64,000 nucleotides of DNA, from contig NZ_JACCBZ010000006.1 of NCBI RefSeq assembly GCF_013408825.1, forward strand, positions 310,001-374,000, given 5' to 3'. Made by a program: the position numbers and the translations under genes. Origin of the DNA: Mucilaginibacter tundrae. GTDB taxonomy: Bacteria > Bacteroidota > Bacteroidia > Sphingobacteriales > Sphingobacteriaceae. The notes beneath the pieces were generated by a model. The model saw only the letters and a list, made by a program, of their open reading frames with translations, made no database searches and had not been told where the DNA came from. This document shows, in pieces, positions 24,350 through 33,644 of this stretch (position 1 is its first letter; each line of letters begins with the position of its first letter).

Positions 24350-26884
24350 ATGGATACCCGTAGGGATTTTATAAAAAAGGCCGCGCTTTTAACCAGCGCG
24401 GCCGGGCTCACCAGTATTTTACCGCCAGCTATTCAGCGGGCTATGGCTATTAACCCCTTGCCGGGCAGCACTTATATGGATGCTGAGCATGTAGTGATAT
24501 TGATGCAGGAAAACCGCTCGTTCGACCATGTGTTCGGTACTTTACGGGGTGTACGCGGGTATAATGACCCACGGGCAATTGATTTGCCTAACAAAAACAA
24601 AGTATGGCTGCAAAGCAATAATAAGGGCGAAACTTACGCCCCCTTCCATCTCGATATAAAAAATACCAAATCTACCTGGATGAATTCGCTGCCGCATACG
24701 TGGCAAAACCAGGTGGCTGCCCGTAACGATGGCAAATTTGATAAATGGCTGGAATCAAAACGATCATCTAACCCGGCTTACGCCGATATGCCTTTAACTT
24801 TAGGCCATCATAACCGGGATGATATTCCTTTTTATTATGCTTTGGCAGATGCCTTTACGGTATGCGATCAGCATTTTTGCTCATCATTGACAGGTACCGG
24901 ACCAAACAGAACCTTTTTTTGGACGGGTACAATACGTGAAGAGCAAAATGAAAAATCCCGCGCTTTGGTTTGGAACGATGATGCCGATTTCGGCCAATTG
25001 AAATGGACAACCTTCCCTGAACGATTAGAAGACAACGGCATCAGTTGGAAATGCTACCAAAACGAAATTGGTATTGATTGCGGCTTGACCGAAGAAGAAT
25101 CGCAATGGTTATCGAATTTCACAGATAACGAACTGGAATATTTTGCGCAATATAATGTGTTTCTTAATAAAAAAAGGATGGCTTATGTGCAAAAGCGCTT
25201 AGCCGAGCTGCCTATTGAAATAAAAGCTATCCAGCAAAAAAAGTCAACATTGCCTGTTGGCGATATACACGTTAAAGCCTTAGAGGCTAAACTTAAAAGC
25301 AAACAAGAGGACTTGACCGCATTTAAAAAGGAAGCGGATACTTACAAGCCTGGCGACTTTGAAAAATTATCGCAGCGCGAAAAGAACCTTCATGAAAAAG
25401 CATTAGCAAGTAATGAGAAAGATGCTGATTACCGCGAGTTAACTATTTTAACTTACGACGATAACGGAACCAAACGCGAAGTTAAAGTGCCCAAAGGCGA
25501 TGTGCTAAGTCAGTTTAGGGTGGATGTAAACAGCGGCGGTTTACCAACTGTATCGTGGTTGGTAGCGCCTGAGAATTTCTCCGACCACCCAAGCGCGCCC
25601 TGGTATGGTGCCTGGTATGTATCTGAAGTGATGGATATTTTGACTAAGAATCCGGAGGTTTGGAAAAAAACTATCTTCATTTTAACTTACGATGAGAATG
25701 ATGGTTATTTTGACCATATACCGCCTTTTGTAGCGCCGCATTCGCAGCGGCCTGGGACTGGGAAAGTATCCGAAGGTATTGATACACGGGTGGAGTATGT
25801 TACTTTGGAGCAGGAACAAACACGGAATAATTTTCCTGAGCCTGATTTAGCTGAGAGCCCGATAGGCTTGGGTTACCGGGTGCCGATGGTAATTGTTTCG
25901 CCGTGGAGCCGGGGTGGGTTTGTGAATTCGGAAGTATTTGATCATACTTCTACCCTACAGTTTTTAGAACATTTTTTAAGTAAGAAAACAGGGAAACAGA
26001 TCAAAGAAACCAACATCAGCGATTGGCGACGTACCATTTGCGGGGACTTAACTTCTGTATTTCGCCAATATAATGGTGAGAAAATAAACGAGCCTCAATT
26101 TTTAGTTAGAGATACTGTTGTTGAAGATATACACAAGGCCAAGTTTAAAGATCTTCCGAATGATTTTAAGGTGCTTACCGCGGAGGAGATCAGGCAGATT
26201 AATAATAATCCGGCATCATCGCCTTATCTACCTAAACAGGAAACGGGTATAAAGCCATCATGTGCGGTAAATTATCAATTACATGCTGATGGTAGTTTAA
26301 ATGAAGACCGCTCAGCCTTTAATATAACCTTTGCTGCCGGGAGCCGCTTTTTTGGGGCAGATGCTTTAGGCGCGCCTTATAATGTATATGCACCGGGTAA
26401 ATATTTGGAAGAAGATGTACGCACCTGGGCGTATGGCGTTAAAGCAGGCGATCATTTAACGGATAGCTGGCCGTTGCATGATTTTGAAGGCGGCAATTAC
26501 CATTTGCGGATATACGGGCCTAATGGTTTCTTCAGGGAGTTTGGGGGTAGTGTGGATGATCCTGAAATTGCTTTGGTATTTGATTATCAGGCAACAAAAG
26601 ATAAAAAGCCAACTGGTGATGTTGCCTTATCTTTCAGAAATACGGGTAAACAAACCTGCCGATTGCAATTGATAGATAATACCGGAAGGGAGCCGGTTAA
26701 AACATTTCCCTTAACTGCAAACGGAGCACTGGGCGGTGTAATTAAGTTAGAAAAAAGTCATGGCTGGTATGATTTTACGATAAAAATTGAAGGCTCTGAT
26801 AATTATTTAAGGCGATTTGCCGGGCATGTGGAAACCGGCCAATCCAGTTTCAGCGACCCGGTTATGGGTAGGGTGAGTGTTTAA
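24350..26884 (+). CDS. Phosphocholine-specific phospholipase C, Tat-exported
   Basis: Splits phosphatidylcholine or sphingomyelin into diacylglycerol or ceramide and phosphocholine, outside the inner membrane. 844 residues. The twin-arginine signal is at residues 2-12 (DTRRDFIKKAA). The acid-phosphatase-like catalytic core starts with EHVVILMQENRSFDHVFG and includes SSLTGTGPNRTFFW and TYDENDGYFDHIPPFV. Two C-terminal beta domains of the bacterial PLC-C type follow (from about residue 640). A hydrophilic, coiled-coil-like insert at about residues 270-350 enlarges the enzyme. The gene is convergent with the ArnT-like gene, which ends next to it. Confidence 0.9.
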   Translation: MDTRRDFIKKAALLTSAAGLTSILPPAIQRAMAINPLPGSTYMDAEHVVILMQENRSFDHVFGTLRGVRGYNDPRAIDLPNKNKVWLQSNNKGETYAPFHLDIKNTKSTWMNSLPHTWQNQVAARNDGKFDKWLESKRSSNPAYADMPLTLGHHNRDDIPFYYALADAFTVCDQHFCSSLTGTGPNRTFFWTGTIREEQNEKSRALVWNDDADFGQLKWTTFPERLEDNGISWKCYQNEIGIDCGLTEEESQWLSNFTDNELEYFAQYNVFLNKKRMAYVQKRLAELPIEIKAIQQKKSTLPVGDIHVKALEAKLKSKQEDLTAFKKEADTYKPGDFEKLSQREKNLHEKALASNEKDADYRELTILTYDDNGTKREVKVPKGDVLSQFRVDVNSGGLPTVSWLVAPENFSDHPSAPWYGAWYVSEVMDILTKNPEVWKKTIFILTYDENDGYFDHIPPFVAPHSQRPGTGKVSEGIDTRVEYVTLEQEQTRNNFPEPDLAESPIGLGYRVPMVIVSPWSRGGFVNSEVFDHTSTLQFLEHFLSKKTGKQIKETNISDWRRTICGDLTSVFRQYNGEKINEPQFLVRDTVVEDIHKAKFKDLPNDFKVLTAEEIRQINNNPASSPYLPKQETGIKPSCAVNYQLHADGSLNEDRSAFNITFAAGSRFFGADALGAPYNVYAPGKYLEEDVRTWAYGVKAGDHLTDSWPLHDFEGGNYHLRIYGPNGFFREFGGSVDDPEIALVFDYQATKDKKPTGDVALSFRNTGKQTCRLQLIDNTGREPVKTFPLTANGALGGVIKLEKSHGWYDFTIKIEGSDNYLRRFAGHVETGQSSFSDPVMGRVSV

Positions 26885-28609
26885 TTACAATGGTTTTCGA
26901 ACCGATGCAGGGTTGATATTCAACTTGTTCAATACCGGCATCCCCGGAGGGTTAACCAATGCTATTTGCATAGGTATTAGTTGGGATTCACGAGTTTTCT
27001 TGTTCAGGAAACTACCTTTTAAACGGGTTATTGTATAATATTGCAGGGTATCTATAATTAACAGCTGCCAGCCTTTGGTTTTCACGCTTTTTATAACGCC
27101 GGGGTTAGCATACAGGTAAAAAGTGTTTTCAGGAATGGATTTTATGGTATCGGGGTTGATGATTTGCACTGGCCTGTTCAGGTAGAACTCCATAGGCCAG
27201 GCGTTATCTTCAACTTGCATTACCGGGTATTTTTTGAGATCGTGCCGGTTGATCCACTCCGCTGCCTGGCTGCCTGCCTGGTATTGAAGCAGGGTTGGGT
27301 AAAAAGCCATATTAAGATAGACATTCACTATAAACGAAACCAGTACGGTACTGATGATGATGCGCTGTATGCCATCGTGACTAACTATTTTTGGAACCAT
27401 GATCATTGCTACGTATAGCAGAAATAAAATAGTTAAAACAGAAGTTGTTATTACTGAATAAAAGAAATATTCGATGGTACAGATGAGCGTGATCATGATA
27501 GCGATTACCGCGATTTGCGTAATGCGGATAGCTTTAATGCTTTTAGGTAATTGCACGCTATACAGGTACTGCGCCGTGATGATGGCGAAGAACGGGAACA
27601 CGATATTCATGTAATGCGGCAACTGGAATTTGGATGCGGAGAATAGTAAAAAAGTAAGCAATGCCGCGCTGATGCAATACCACTCCTGCCCTTTGGTATT
27701 TTTGATTCCCGTTTTTATAAAGCGATATATCGATACAAAAAGTAATAATGACCATGGCAAAAACGCCCAAAGCGTGGTATGCACAAAGAAAAACGGATCG
27801 CCGCCGCCTTTGATGGGGCCGGTGTTAAAGAAACGGCCGAACTGGCTATCCCAGAAAAAGAATTTTATGCCGGAAACGTGAGTGTGATCAAAAACTATTT
27901 TCTCGGGGTGAAGATCGAACTGATAATTTAAACAATACAGTTCAGGGATAATGAATATCAATACCAAGATGATCGCCACCAGCCATTTCCATTTGAATAG
28001 TTGTTTCCATTGTTGGGTGATGATAAGCTGTCCCACTATAGCGCCGCCGATAGGGATAATGGCGAACATGCCTTTAGTCATGATGGCGCAGGCGGTGAAT
28101 ATACAGCCTGCCAGCAAATGCCAGTAATTGTTCTGGATATTGGCTTTGTAAAAATGATATATTGATGCAACTATCAGCCCGGTTAAATAGGGCTCGGCGC
28201 GGACATCGTTGTTGGATAATAAAATGTGCTGGGCGGTTAATAATATCAGTACCGACCATATCGCTATTTTTTCGTTATACAAACTTTTGGCAAGGTGATA
28301 GGTATATAAAGCCCCCATCAGTAAAAACAATATCCCCGGTAGTTTATAGGCCCATGTGGTAAAACCAAAAAGGTTAAAAGATATGGCTGCTATCCAGAAC
28401 GGGAAATGAGGCTTATCAAGCCAATCGTGACCGTTTACCACCAGATTTACATAATCATGATGCAGTACCATTGTTTTGGATATGGTGGCGTACAAGGCGG
28501 CATCAGGCCCCATAATGGTAACAAATAAGCCGCTAAAATTAACCGCGACTGCCAGCGCAATAAAAAAATAAAGCCATTTTAATTGCTTAGCCGGGATAGT
28601 TTGCTCCAT
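26885..28609 (-). CDS. ArnT-like (GT-C) membrane glycosyltransferase
   Basis: 574 residues from the ATG at 28609 (MEQTIPAKQLKWLYFF); an upstream GTG is rejected because the added residues are not hydrophobic and not family-like. About 11-13 membrane helices. The first luminal loop has the acidic motif IMGPDAALYATISK, followed by DWLDKPHFPFW, as in GT-C enzymes that use polyprenyl-phosphate sugars. Such enzymes add a sugar to lipid A or to proteins in the periplasm. It is a close paralogue of the gene at 36288-37946. Confidence 0.83.
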   Translation of the reverse strand: MEQTIPAKQLKWLYFFIALAVAVNFSGLFVTIMGPDAALYATISKTMVLHHDYVNLVVNGHDWLDKPHFPFWIAAISFNLFGFTTWAYKLPGILFLLMGALYTYHLAKSLYNEKIAIWSVLILLTAQHILLSNNDVRAEPYLTGLIVASIYHFYKANIQNNYWHLLAGCIFTACAIMTKGMFAIIPIGGAIVGQLIITQQWKQLFKWKWLVAIILVLIFIIPELYCLNYQFDLHPEKIVFDHTHVSGIKFFFWDSQFGRFFNTGPIKGGGDPFFFVHTTLWAFLPWSLLLFVSIYRFIKTGIKNTKGQEWYCISAALLTFLLFSASKFQLPHYMNIVFPFFAIITAQYLYSVQLPKSIKAIRITQIAVIAIMITLICTIEYFFYSVITTSVLTILFLLYVAMIMVPKIVSHDGIQRIIISTVLVSFIVNVYLNMAFYPTLLQYQAGSQAAEWINRHDLKKYPVMQVEDNAWPMEFYLNRPVQIINPDTIKSIPENTFYLYANPGVIKSVKTKGWQLLIIDTLQYYTITRLKGSFLNKKTRESQLIPMQIALVNPPGMPVLNKLNINPASVRKPL

Positions 28610-28853
28610 AGGGCAAATATAATCAGTTTTTTTGAAGATGATATTTTGTTCTGTTCTCACTTGCCGCTATGGTTTGCTCTTTGTACACCAGCAATATTCT
28701 ACGCATTTTCGGTTGAAGCTGTCGGATTGACGGAGAGGCACCTATCATTCGTTTCGCTCACGTTAAAAAACGTTAATTAACAGAGTGTTAACATTTTTTA
28801 ACCGCTATTCTTCTTTTATTTATATTCCTAAGATTATCATTAACTAAACACCT

Positions 28854-29780
28854 ATGAACCTGTACAAATTCTTCTTTAGGCTATTATTGTTCATCCTCTT
28901 AACGATTCTTAGCGTCATTAAAACAGCATCGGCACAGATGCTTTTTGATAACAGGGGTAACGGCCATCTTACCGAAACATTGAGTGGTGATACAGATAGT
29001 AATGGCTTAATTGTATTGACAGGGAAAATCATATCAGACAAAGACAACAAACCTATCAGTTATGCAAGCATTAGCGTTCCATCGGGTAATTGCGGAACTG
29101 TGGCTGATAAGGATGGTGATTTTTATTTAAAATTGAGTAAGGTCTTATTAAACGATACCATTCATATTTCGGCGTTGGGTTTTAGGCCGAAGAGCTTTTG
29201 TGTGAAGAATATTTCCATTGTTTTAAAGTATAACCCGATAATTACCTTAAACGAGTTAGATAATCAATTAAAGGAAGTTGTTATCAGCGCAAAAAAAATC
29301 AATGTAAGAACTTTAGGGAATACAAGTTGCTCAAAATCAATTAGTGTTGGTTTTCCGCTTAAGGCTTTAGGAAGTGAATTAGGCGTACGAATAGCATTGG
29401 GTAAGAAAACTGTATTGTTTCGTTCTTTTAGTTTTAATATTTCGCAAACCCGGTTAGATACATGCACTTTCAGGCTTAATATTTATGCGTTACATAACGG
29501 AATCCCTGCTGAAAACCTGCTAACGCAAAATATTTTGGTTGGCATTAGCAAAACTGGTCTTTATAAAATCGATCTCTTACCTTATAAGCTTTTGATGCAG
29601 GGAGATGTCGCTGTTTCATTGGAGTGGGTAGATGGAAAATCATCAACTAACGTTGGGGCTGTATTTTTTTCGGCAAGCTTGCTTTCGTCCTGCTATCATC
29701 GTGAAAATACAGGTGCTGATTGGACACGTTTAAAAGGAATTGGTGCAGGATTTAATTTGCAGGTGGAGGATGGTGATTAG
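28854..29780 (+). CDS. Secreted protein with carboxypeptidase-like regulatory domain
   Basis: 308 residues. A signal peptide ends near KTASAQ (about residue 28). Residues about 50-130 form a CarboxypepD_reg-like beta sandwich (LTGKIISDKDNKPISYASIS, DKDGDFYLKLSK, IHISALGFRP), followed by NQLKEVVISAK, the usual link to a plug domain in TonB receptors, although no receptor follows here. The C-terminal half is beta-rich with no recognised family. Probably periplasmic or surface-attached. Confidence 0.75.
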   Translation: MNLYKFFFRLLLFILLTILSVIKTASAQMLFDNRGNGHLTETLSGDTDSNGLIVLTGKIISDKDNKPISYASISVPSGNCGTVADKDGDFYLKLSKVLLNDTIHISALGFRPKSFCVKNISIVLKYNPIITLNELDNQLKEVVISAKKINVRTLGNTSCSKSISVGFPLKALGSELGVRIALGKKTVLFRSFSFNISQTRLDTCTFRLNIYALHNGIPAENLLTQNILVGISKTGLYKIDLLPYKLLMQGDVAVSLEWVDGKSSTNVGAVFFSASLLSSCYHRENTGADWTRLKGIGAGFNLQVEDGD

Positions 29781-29788
29781 GAAATAAA

Positions 29789-29870
29789 TGTCATTGCGAT
29801 GCACGAAGCAATCGCGAACTCTGTATATTCGCTTTTCATACGCACGATTGCTTCGTGCATCGCAATGACA
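29789..29870. repeat. Perfect 26-bp inverted repeat (TGTCATTGCGA family)
   Basis: The arms at 29789-29814 and 29845-29870 are perfect reverse complements over 26 bases, beginning TGTCATTGCGATGCACGAAG, with a 30-base loop. It lies between convergent genes and may double as a bidirectional terminator. The same arm start occurs at 771-779. Confidence 0.85.
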
Positions 29871-29894
29871 TATTGAAGAAATGACTGTTAAATA

Positions 29895-30449
29895 CTACAA
29901 GAACTTCAAAATATTCTCGGTTGTATCAACCTCTCCTAATCTTGGGAAAATGTATTTGAAGCTGTGGTTGTGGGCATCGGCAAACATGTCGGTCATGGCA
30001 TCGCTGGCGAAGGTTACGTTGTAACCTAATGCCGCTGCTGTACGGGCAGTACCTTCAACACCTATGCTGGTTGCGACACCGCCAATGACAATACCGGTTA
30101 CGCCCGCTTTTTTAAGCTGTGCATCAAGATCGGTACTATCGAAAGCACCCCAGGTTGATTTGGTAACGAAGATATCTGAGTCGGTTGTTTTGATCTCGGG
30201 GATGATCTCGATAAAATCAGCGAGTAATGAACCGCCATGGGATGGCGCAGGTTCTTTACGGGATGGTTTAAATTTCGCAGGATCTACATTAACAATTACA
30301 ACCGGCTGACCGGCTTTGTGGAAAGCATCGGCTAACTTGGCGGTGTTTTCAATTACACCGGCTATTGGATGTGCAACAGGGAATGCTACGATCCCTTTCT
30401 GCATGTCGATTAATACGAGCGCTGTTTTTTCGTCTAAGGCAGTTATCAT
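29895..30449 (-). CDS. Isochorismatase-family hydrolase
   Basis: 184 residues of the isochorismatase fold. The catalytic Asp is in ALVLIDMQKG and the Lys in VTKSTWGAF. The third position, where nicotinamidase-type members have Cys (CV-E-TA), is Gly here (GVATSIGVEGTAR). Known isochorismatases such as PhzD also have Gly at this place, so a thiol mechanism is excluded and an isochorismatase-type reaction is possible. No siderophore or phenazine genes are nearby, so the substrate is open. Confidence 0.85.
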   Translation of the reverse strand: MITALDEKTALVLIDMQKGIVAFPVAHPIAGVIENTAKLADAFHKAGQPVVIVNVDPAKFKPSRKEPAPSHGGSLLADFIEIIPEIKTTDSDIFVTKSTWGAFDSTDLDAQLKKAGVTGIVIGGVATSIGVEGTARTAAALGYNVTFASDAMTDMFADAHNHSFKYIFPRLGEVDTTENILKFL

Positions 30450-30575
30450 AATTTGGTGTTTTAATTTAATAAGGCAAACTTACAAGTTTAACTTATTAAA
30501 TTAAAAAATAAAGTGTCACACAATAAACATTTTGGCGGTTTTGAAGTTAATAAATACAATTAATCTCAACATATC

Positions 30576-31088
30576 ATGAAGTACGCATTTATTTTTGGCA
30601 CCAGCGCTTTTATAGTTCCGCAAGCGGTTATTGTTACTGCCAATGAAGATATTACCAAGCAGATCCTGCACGTTCATTCTCTTTACCATGACAATGATCC
30701 TGCATCGTTTTTCAGTATAAACCTTGATATTAAGGATTCGGCGGGCAATTACATCCGCCTTACCGGGAACAAAGCAGAGAGCGAAGGTAATTACAAGGTT
30801 GAAACCACTAAAGACAGCGTTAAGGTTTTAAATGCTGACGGCTCATTACTGATACAGGTACATCAATTGGATGATGAAACCGCTATGAACCTAGAACATA
30901 ATATTACCGCCGAATTTGAAGTTAATATACCTTTAGCGGTGATACGCATTAATGGTGATTTTTTTGCCGAAGGGATACATATTATTGCCGAGAACGAAAA
31001 GCTTTGGGTTAACGAAGACTCTTGGGCAACAGCTGCATTAGCCGGTAGCGGCCCCTTGCGCCTTACGGCGGATGGTGTGGTTATATAA
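30576..31088 (+). CDS. Hypothetical protein, 170 residues
   Basis: No family recognised. The N-terminal stretch is mildly hydrophobic (FIFGTSAFIVPQAVIVTAN) but has no clear signal cleavage site. The rest alternates beta-strand-like segments (FFSINLDIKDSAGNYIRLTG, KDSVKVLNADGSLLIQVHQL), and the C-terminus resembles a beta sandwich. The stop codon TAA overlaps the first bases of a palindromic element (31087). Confidence 0.6.
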   Translation: MKYAFIFGTSAFIVPQAVIVTANEDITKQILHVHSLYHDNDPASFFSINLDIKDSAGNYIRLTGNKAESEGNYKVETTKDSVKVLNADGSLLIQVHQLDDETAMNLEHNITAEFEVNIPLAVIRINGDFFAEGIHIIAENEKLWVNEDSWATAALAGSGPLRLTADGVVI

Positions 31089-31179
31089 GCCCCCTCTAAA
31101 TCTCCCCCGGTAGGGGAGACTTAACTTAATTTAACCTAGCTTCATCTATGTTTCTCTTCCAGAGGGGATGGGTGGAGCT
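31087..31179. mobile_element. Short palindromic element with leuS-insert-type ends
   Basis: A ~93-bp element. Its left end is identical, base for base over 22 positions (31087-31108), to the terminal inverted repeat of the DUF559 element in leuS, and continues with the same hairpin GGTAGGGGAGACTT. The right end (CAGAGGGGATGGGTGGAGCT) is a diverged mirror copy. There is no coding capacity, so it fits a non-autonomous (MITE-like) copy. It begins inside the stop codon of the preceding gene. Confidence 0.7.
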
Positions 31180-31198
31180 AACTAGAAATTTCGATTTC

Positions 31199-31414
31199 TT
31201 AATCAACCAATTCATGACAATCAAAACCCGCAGTTTGCAGGGTTGATTCGACTTGGCGTGGGCAAAGGTCATTGCTTACAATACGCAGAATACGATCGCA
31301 ATCATCCAGATCGAAGTTCCAATCCTCGATAGCCGGCATGGCGGTTAATAAGGGTTTAACCATACTAACCGCTTTTAAGTTGGCAACATTAGTTGCAAAT
31401 ACCAGTATATCCAT
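31199..31414 (-). CDS. Small HMA-like protein, 71 residues
   Basis: 71 residues with the length and beta-alpha-beta pattern of heavy-metal-associated chaperone folds (MDILVFATNVANLKAVSMV, IEDWNFDLDDCDRILRIVSN, VESTLQTAGFDCHELVD), but without the CxxC metal motif. Likely a member of the HMA-like group that binds another ligand or a partner protein. Last gene of the ECF sigma operon, 23 bases after the preceding stop. Confidence 0.65.
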   Translation of the reverse strand: MDILVFATNVANLKAVSMVKPLLTAMPAIEDWNFDLDDCDRILRIVSNDLCPRQVESTLQTAGFDCHELVD

Positions 31415-31437
31415 GCAGTGCTATCGTTTTAATTTGA

Positions 31438-31836
31438 TTATTCAGTTGCTTTTGGCGCTTCGGTTTTAAAATCTTCCCAACCGCTAAATCTCCCGCCGCG
31501 GTGGTTACCGAAACCTCCGCACATGCGCTCGGTCATTTTTTGTTTGAAGCGTTCTTTTTCTTCGGGGGTCATGTTATTAAATTTCTGTTCCATTTTACGG
31601 CGCATCCAGGGAGCACCGCCTCCGCCCCAACCGCGGCCACCTTTACCAAAGCCAAACAGTATTTTGCATAGTATAAATATGCCCATGGCCTGCCAAAATG
31701 TTATGATGCCTACATGCAGTATAGCGGGCAGCAGGTTGTTCCATAACTGCATTACCACAAAACTTACCAGCGCTAATACAGCGGCTGCCAGTATGGGCAT
31801 AAAAATAAATCGTCCTTTAAAAAATATTCTTTTCAT
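31438..31836 (-). CDS. Small membrane protein with Spy/CpxP-like tail
   Basis: 132 residues. Two hydrophobic segments at about residues 12-33 and 38-60 are followed by a Gly-rich linker (FGKGGRGWGGGGAPWMRRKM) and a charged helix (FNNMTPEEKERFKQKMTERM) that resembles the Spy/CpxP or metal-sensor MTPEE pattern. It starts 11 bases after the sigma factor stop, so it may be a membrane regulator of that factor, but it lacks a classical anti-sigma zinc motif. Confidence 0.65.
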   Translation of the reverse strand: MKRIFFKGRFIFMPILAAAVLALVSFVVMQLWNNLLPAILHVGIITFWQAMGIFILCKILFGFGKGGRGWGGGGAPWMRRKMEQKFNNMTPEEKERFKQKMTERMCGGFGNHRGGRFSGWEDFKTEAPKATE

Positions 31837-31847
31837 TTTCTTTGTTG

Positions 31848-32438
31848 TTAATATTCTGTAATTTCTGCATACAATTGTTTCAGCCGCTTGCGCAGGTGCA
31901 GTACGGCGTAGCGTTTACGGGTTACCAGGGTTTGTACATTGTCCCCGGTTAGCTCTGCCATCTCGGCAAAGGATATGTCCTCCAGTTCATTCCAAACAAA
32001 AACCTGGCGTTGCTTTTCGGGCAGTTCATCCAGTGCTATAAAAAGCTCTTCCCAAAACAGGTTGCGCAAATATTCTGTTTCGGGGGTAGACGCTTCCGTA
32101 AGCAGGATGGCTTTAAAGTCGGTGCCGTCATCATCAGGGTCTTCATCGCTGCCAACCAGCATGTCGTCCAATAGCGTTTCTGATTTCTTTTTATGCTTAT
32201 CGGTAATTTTATTGGTGGCAACTTTGTACAACCAGGCACCTGTTTGTTCTATCGGCTGTGAATTGATCACGGAGCTGAACTGGTACCAAACATCCTGCAG
32301 GATGTCTTCGGCATCGGCATCGCTTTTTACCCTGCGGCGAATAAAGCCCAGCAAGTTTTTACCATACGATTTTATTGTTTGTATGATGTGGCTGTCTTTA
32401 TCCTCGGGCATTACGGCTGTTACCAATGTATTGTGCAT
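31848..32438 (-). CDS. ECF RNA polymerase sigma factor
   Basis: 196 residues. Region 2 is seen in GFIRRRVKSDADAEDILQDV, then WYQFSS. Region 4 is LDELPEKQRQVFVWNELEDI, then SFAEMAELTGDNVQTLVTRK. It is a group 4 (ECF) factor that redirects RNA polymerase to a small regulon, usually for envelope or metal stress. The operon continues with a two-helix membrane protein and a small HMA-like protein, so regulation by the membrane protein is the likely arrangement. No target promoter was identified. Confidence 0.9.
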   Translation of the reverse strand: MHNTLVTAVMPEDKDSHIIQTIKSYGKNLLGFIRRRVKSDADAEDILQDVWYQFSSVINSQPIEQTGAWLYKVATNKITDKHKKKSETLLDDMLVGSDEDPDDDGTDFKAILLTEASTPETEYLRNLFWEELFIALDELPEKQRQVFVWNELEDISFAEMAELTGDNVQTLVTRKRYAVLHLRKRLKQLYAEITEY

Positions 32439-32485
32439 TTAAAGATAAAGACGATTGGGCAATAAAAACATTTTAAATTATTTAT

Positions 32486-32521
32486 AAAAAAAACGAGGCT
32501 CTGTTCGCGCCTCGTTTTTTT
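32486..32521 (-). terminator. Rho-independent terminator
   Basis: CGAGGC (32494-32499) pairs with GCCTCG (32509-32514), with runs of 8 A and 7 T on the outside. It follows the minus-strand unit that ends at 32662 and separates it from the sigma factor gene; it could work on both strands. Confidence 0.8.
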
Positions 32522-32586
32522 ATAAATAATGGTGATTAGAGAGTTGTTAATAGCGATTAGTTGGATGGCGGAGAATTGGTAAGCGG

Positions 32587-32652
32587 TTTACTCACCCCGA
32601 CTACGCTTCGCTGGTCGCCCCTGTCTTTCGCTGCGCGACAAAGAGGGGGATT
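32587..32652. repeat. Half-element of the ACTCACCCCGAC family
   Basis: TTACTCACCCCGACTACGC, then CTTCGCTGGTCGCCCCTG and TCGCTGCGCGACAAAGAGGGGG. A single half-copy of the repeat that is paired at 20768 and 41111. Confidence 0.75.
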
Positions 32653-32661
32653 TAATTTAAC

Positions 32662-33582
32662 TTAATGATCCGTCGTGGTAATATCAGAGTGGATCTTCAT
32701 GGGAACCTTCATACCGCCGGGGATTTTTGGATTGTCCTGGATGTCGATAGTTCCTGATACATCTTGTTTTAGTTTTTCTTCAATTACCCAACCTGTTTTT
32801 CTATCAGCTTTGATGTCTGACGTTAATGTGCCGTTCAGGTCATATTTTACCGGCATACCGTTTATCTGGCTAACTTTGCCATCGCTAGCGGTAGTAATTT
32901 TAGCATCGCCATGTATTTGGTAATAAGCATCGGTAACGTCCTGCAGTTGGTAGGTTGTAGAGATATTGGCCGCCATTACAGATTGCAGCGTAGTATTTAT
33001 TGCCCAGGAATCGCCTTTTGATACTTTAATAGATGGATAGATAGCCAAAGTTTGTTCAAGGTTACCTTTAAAAGCACTTTCGCCGAATGATTGCATAAAT
33101 TGGGCTTTCAACTGAGCTTTTTGTGTTTCGTCTATCTGGGGCATGCTGGTAAATATCGAGTTGATGATGGTTTCAATATTCTTTACCTCGAGCACGCGGC
33201 CTGATTTAGTAATAGTTACCGAGAACGGCTTGTTGATCATGGCTGATAAAAAGCTTGATGACAGATCCGCATTATCCTTTTTATCGGAGTTCATCTCAAC
33301 CGTACCATTTGGCGATACTATTTTCATAGTGATATTGGCGTAGCTTACCTGCATGGTGTAAATTGTATCCTTAACATCGGTAATATTATAGGCGGTTTTG
33401 GATGTCATATCAACAGCCACATTTACATCCTGCCCGTTATAGCTTTGGAGTATTGATGAGGTTACTGTGCTAACGGTGTAATAGGTATTGCCTTTTACTA
33501 AGTTTAAAACCGGCTTTACTTTTTGCGCCTCGCATGGCGCGAGTATAATTATGGACAGTAAAAAGCTTAATAGAATTTTCAT
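32662..33582 (-). CDS. Secreted DUF6263-like protein
   Basis: 306 residues from the ATG at 33582, which gives a proper signal peptide (MKILLSFLLSIIILAPCEAQ); an upstream start would add 22 polar residues that overlap the previous gene's stop. The mature part is beta-rich and contains GNTYYTVSTVTSSILQSYNG, VTITKSGRVLEVKNIETIIN and GDSWAINTTL. The pattern fits the DUF6263 group of exported proteins in Bacteroidota, of unknown role. Second gene of an operon with the 160-residue protein. Confidence 0.7.
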   Translation of the reverse strand: MKILLSFLLSIIILAPCEAQKVKPVLNLVKGNTYYTVSTVTSSILQSYNGQDVNVAVDMTSKTAYNITDVKDTIYTMQVSYANITMKIVSPNGTVEMNSDKKDNADLSSSFLSAMINKPFSVTITKSGRVLEVKNIETIINSIFTSMPQIDETQKAQLKAQFMQSFGESAFKGNLEQTLAIYPSIKVSKGDSWAINTTLQSVMAANISTTYQLQDVTDAYYQIHGDAKITTASDGKVSQINGMPVKYDLNGTLTSDIKADRKTGWVIEEKLKQDVSGTIDIQDNPKIPGGMKVPMKIHSDITTTDH

Positions 33583-33644
33583 GAAAATAGATGGATTTTT
33601 TAATTTATTGATTTGATGCGTGAATGCTTCTTTTGAGATGCCGA

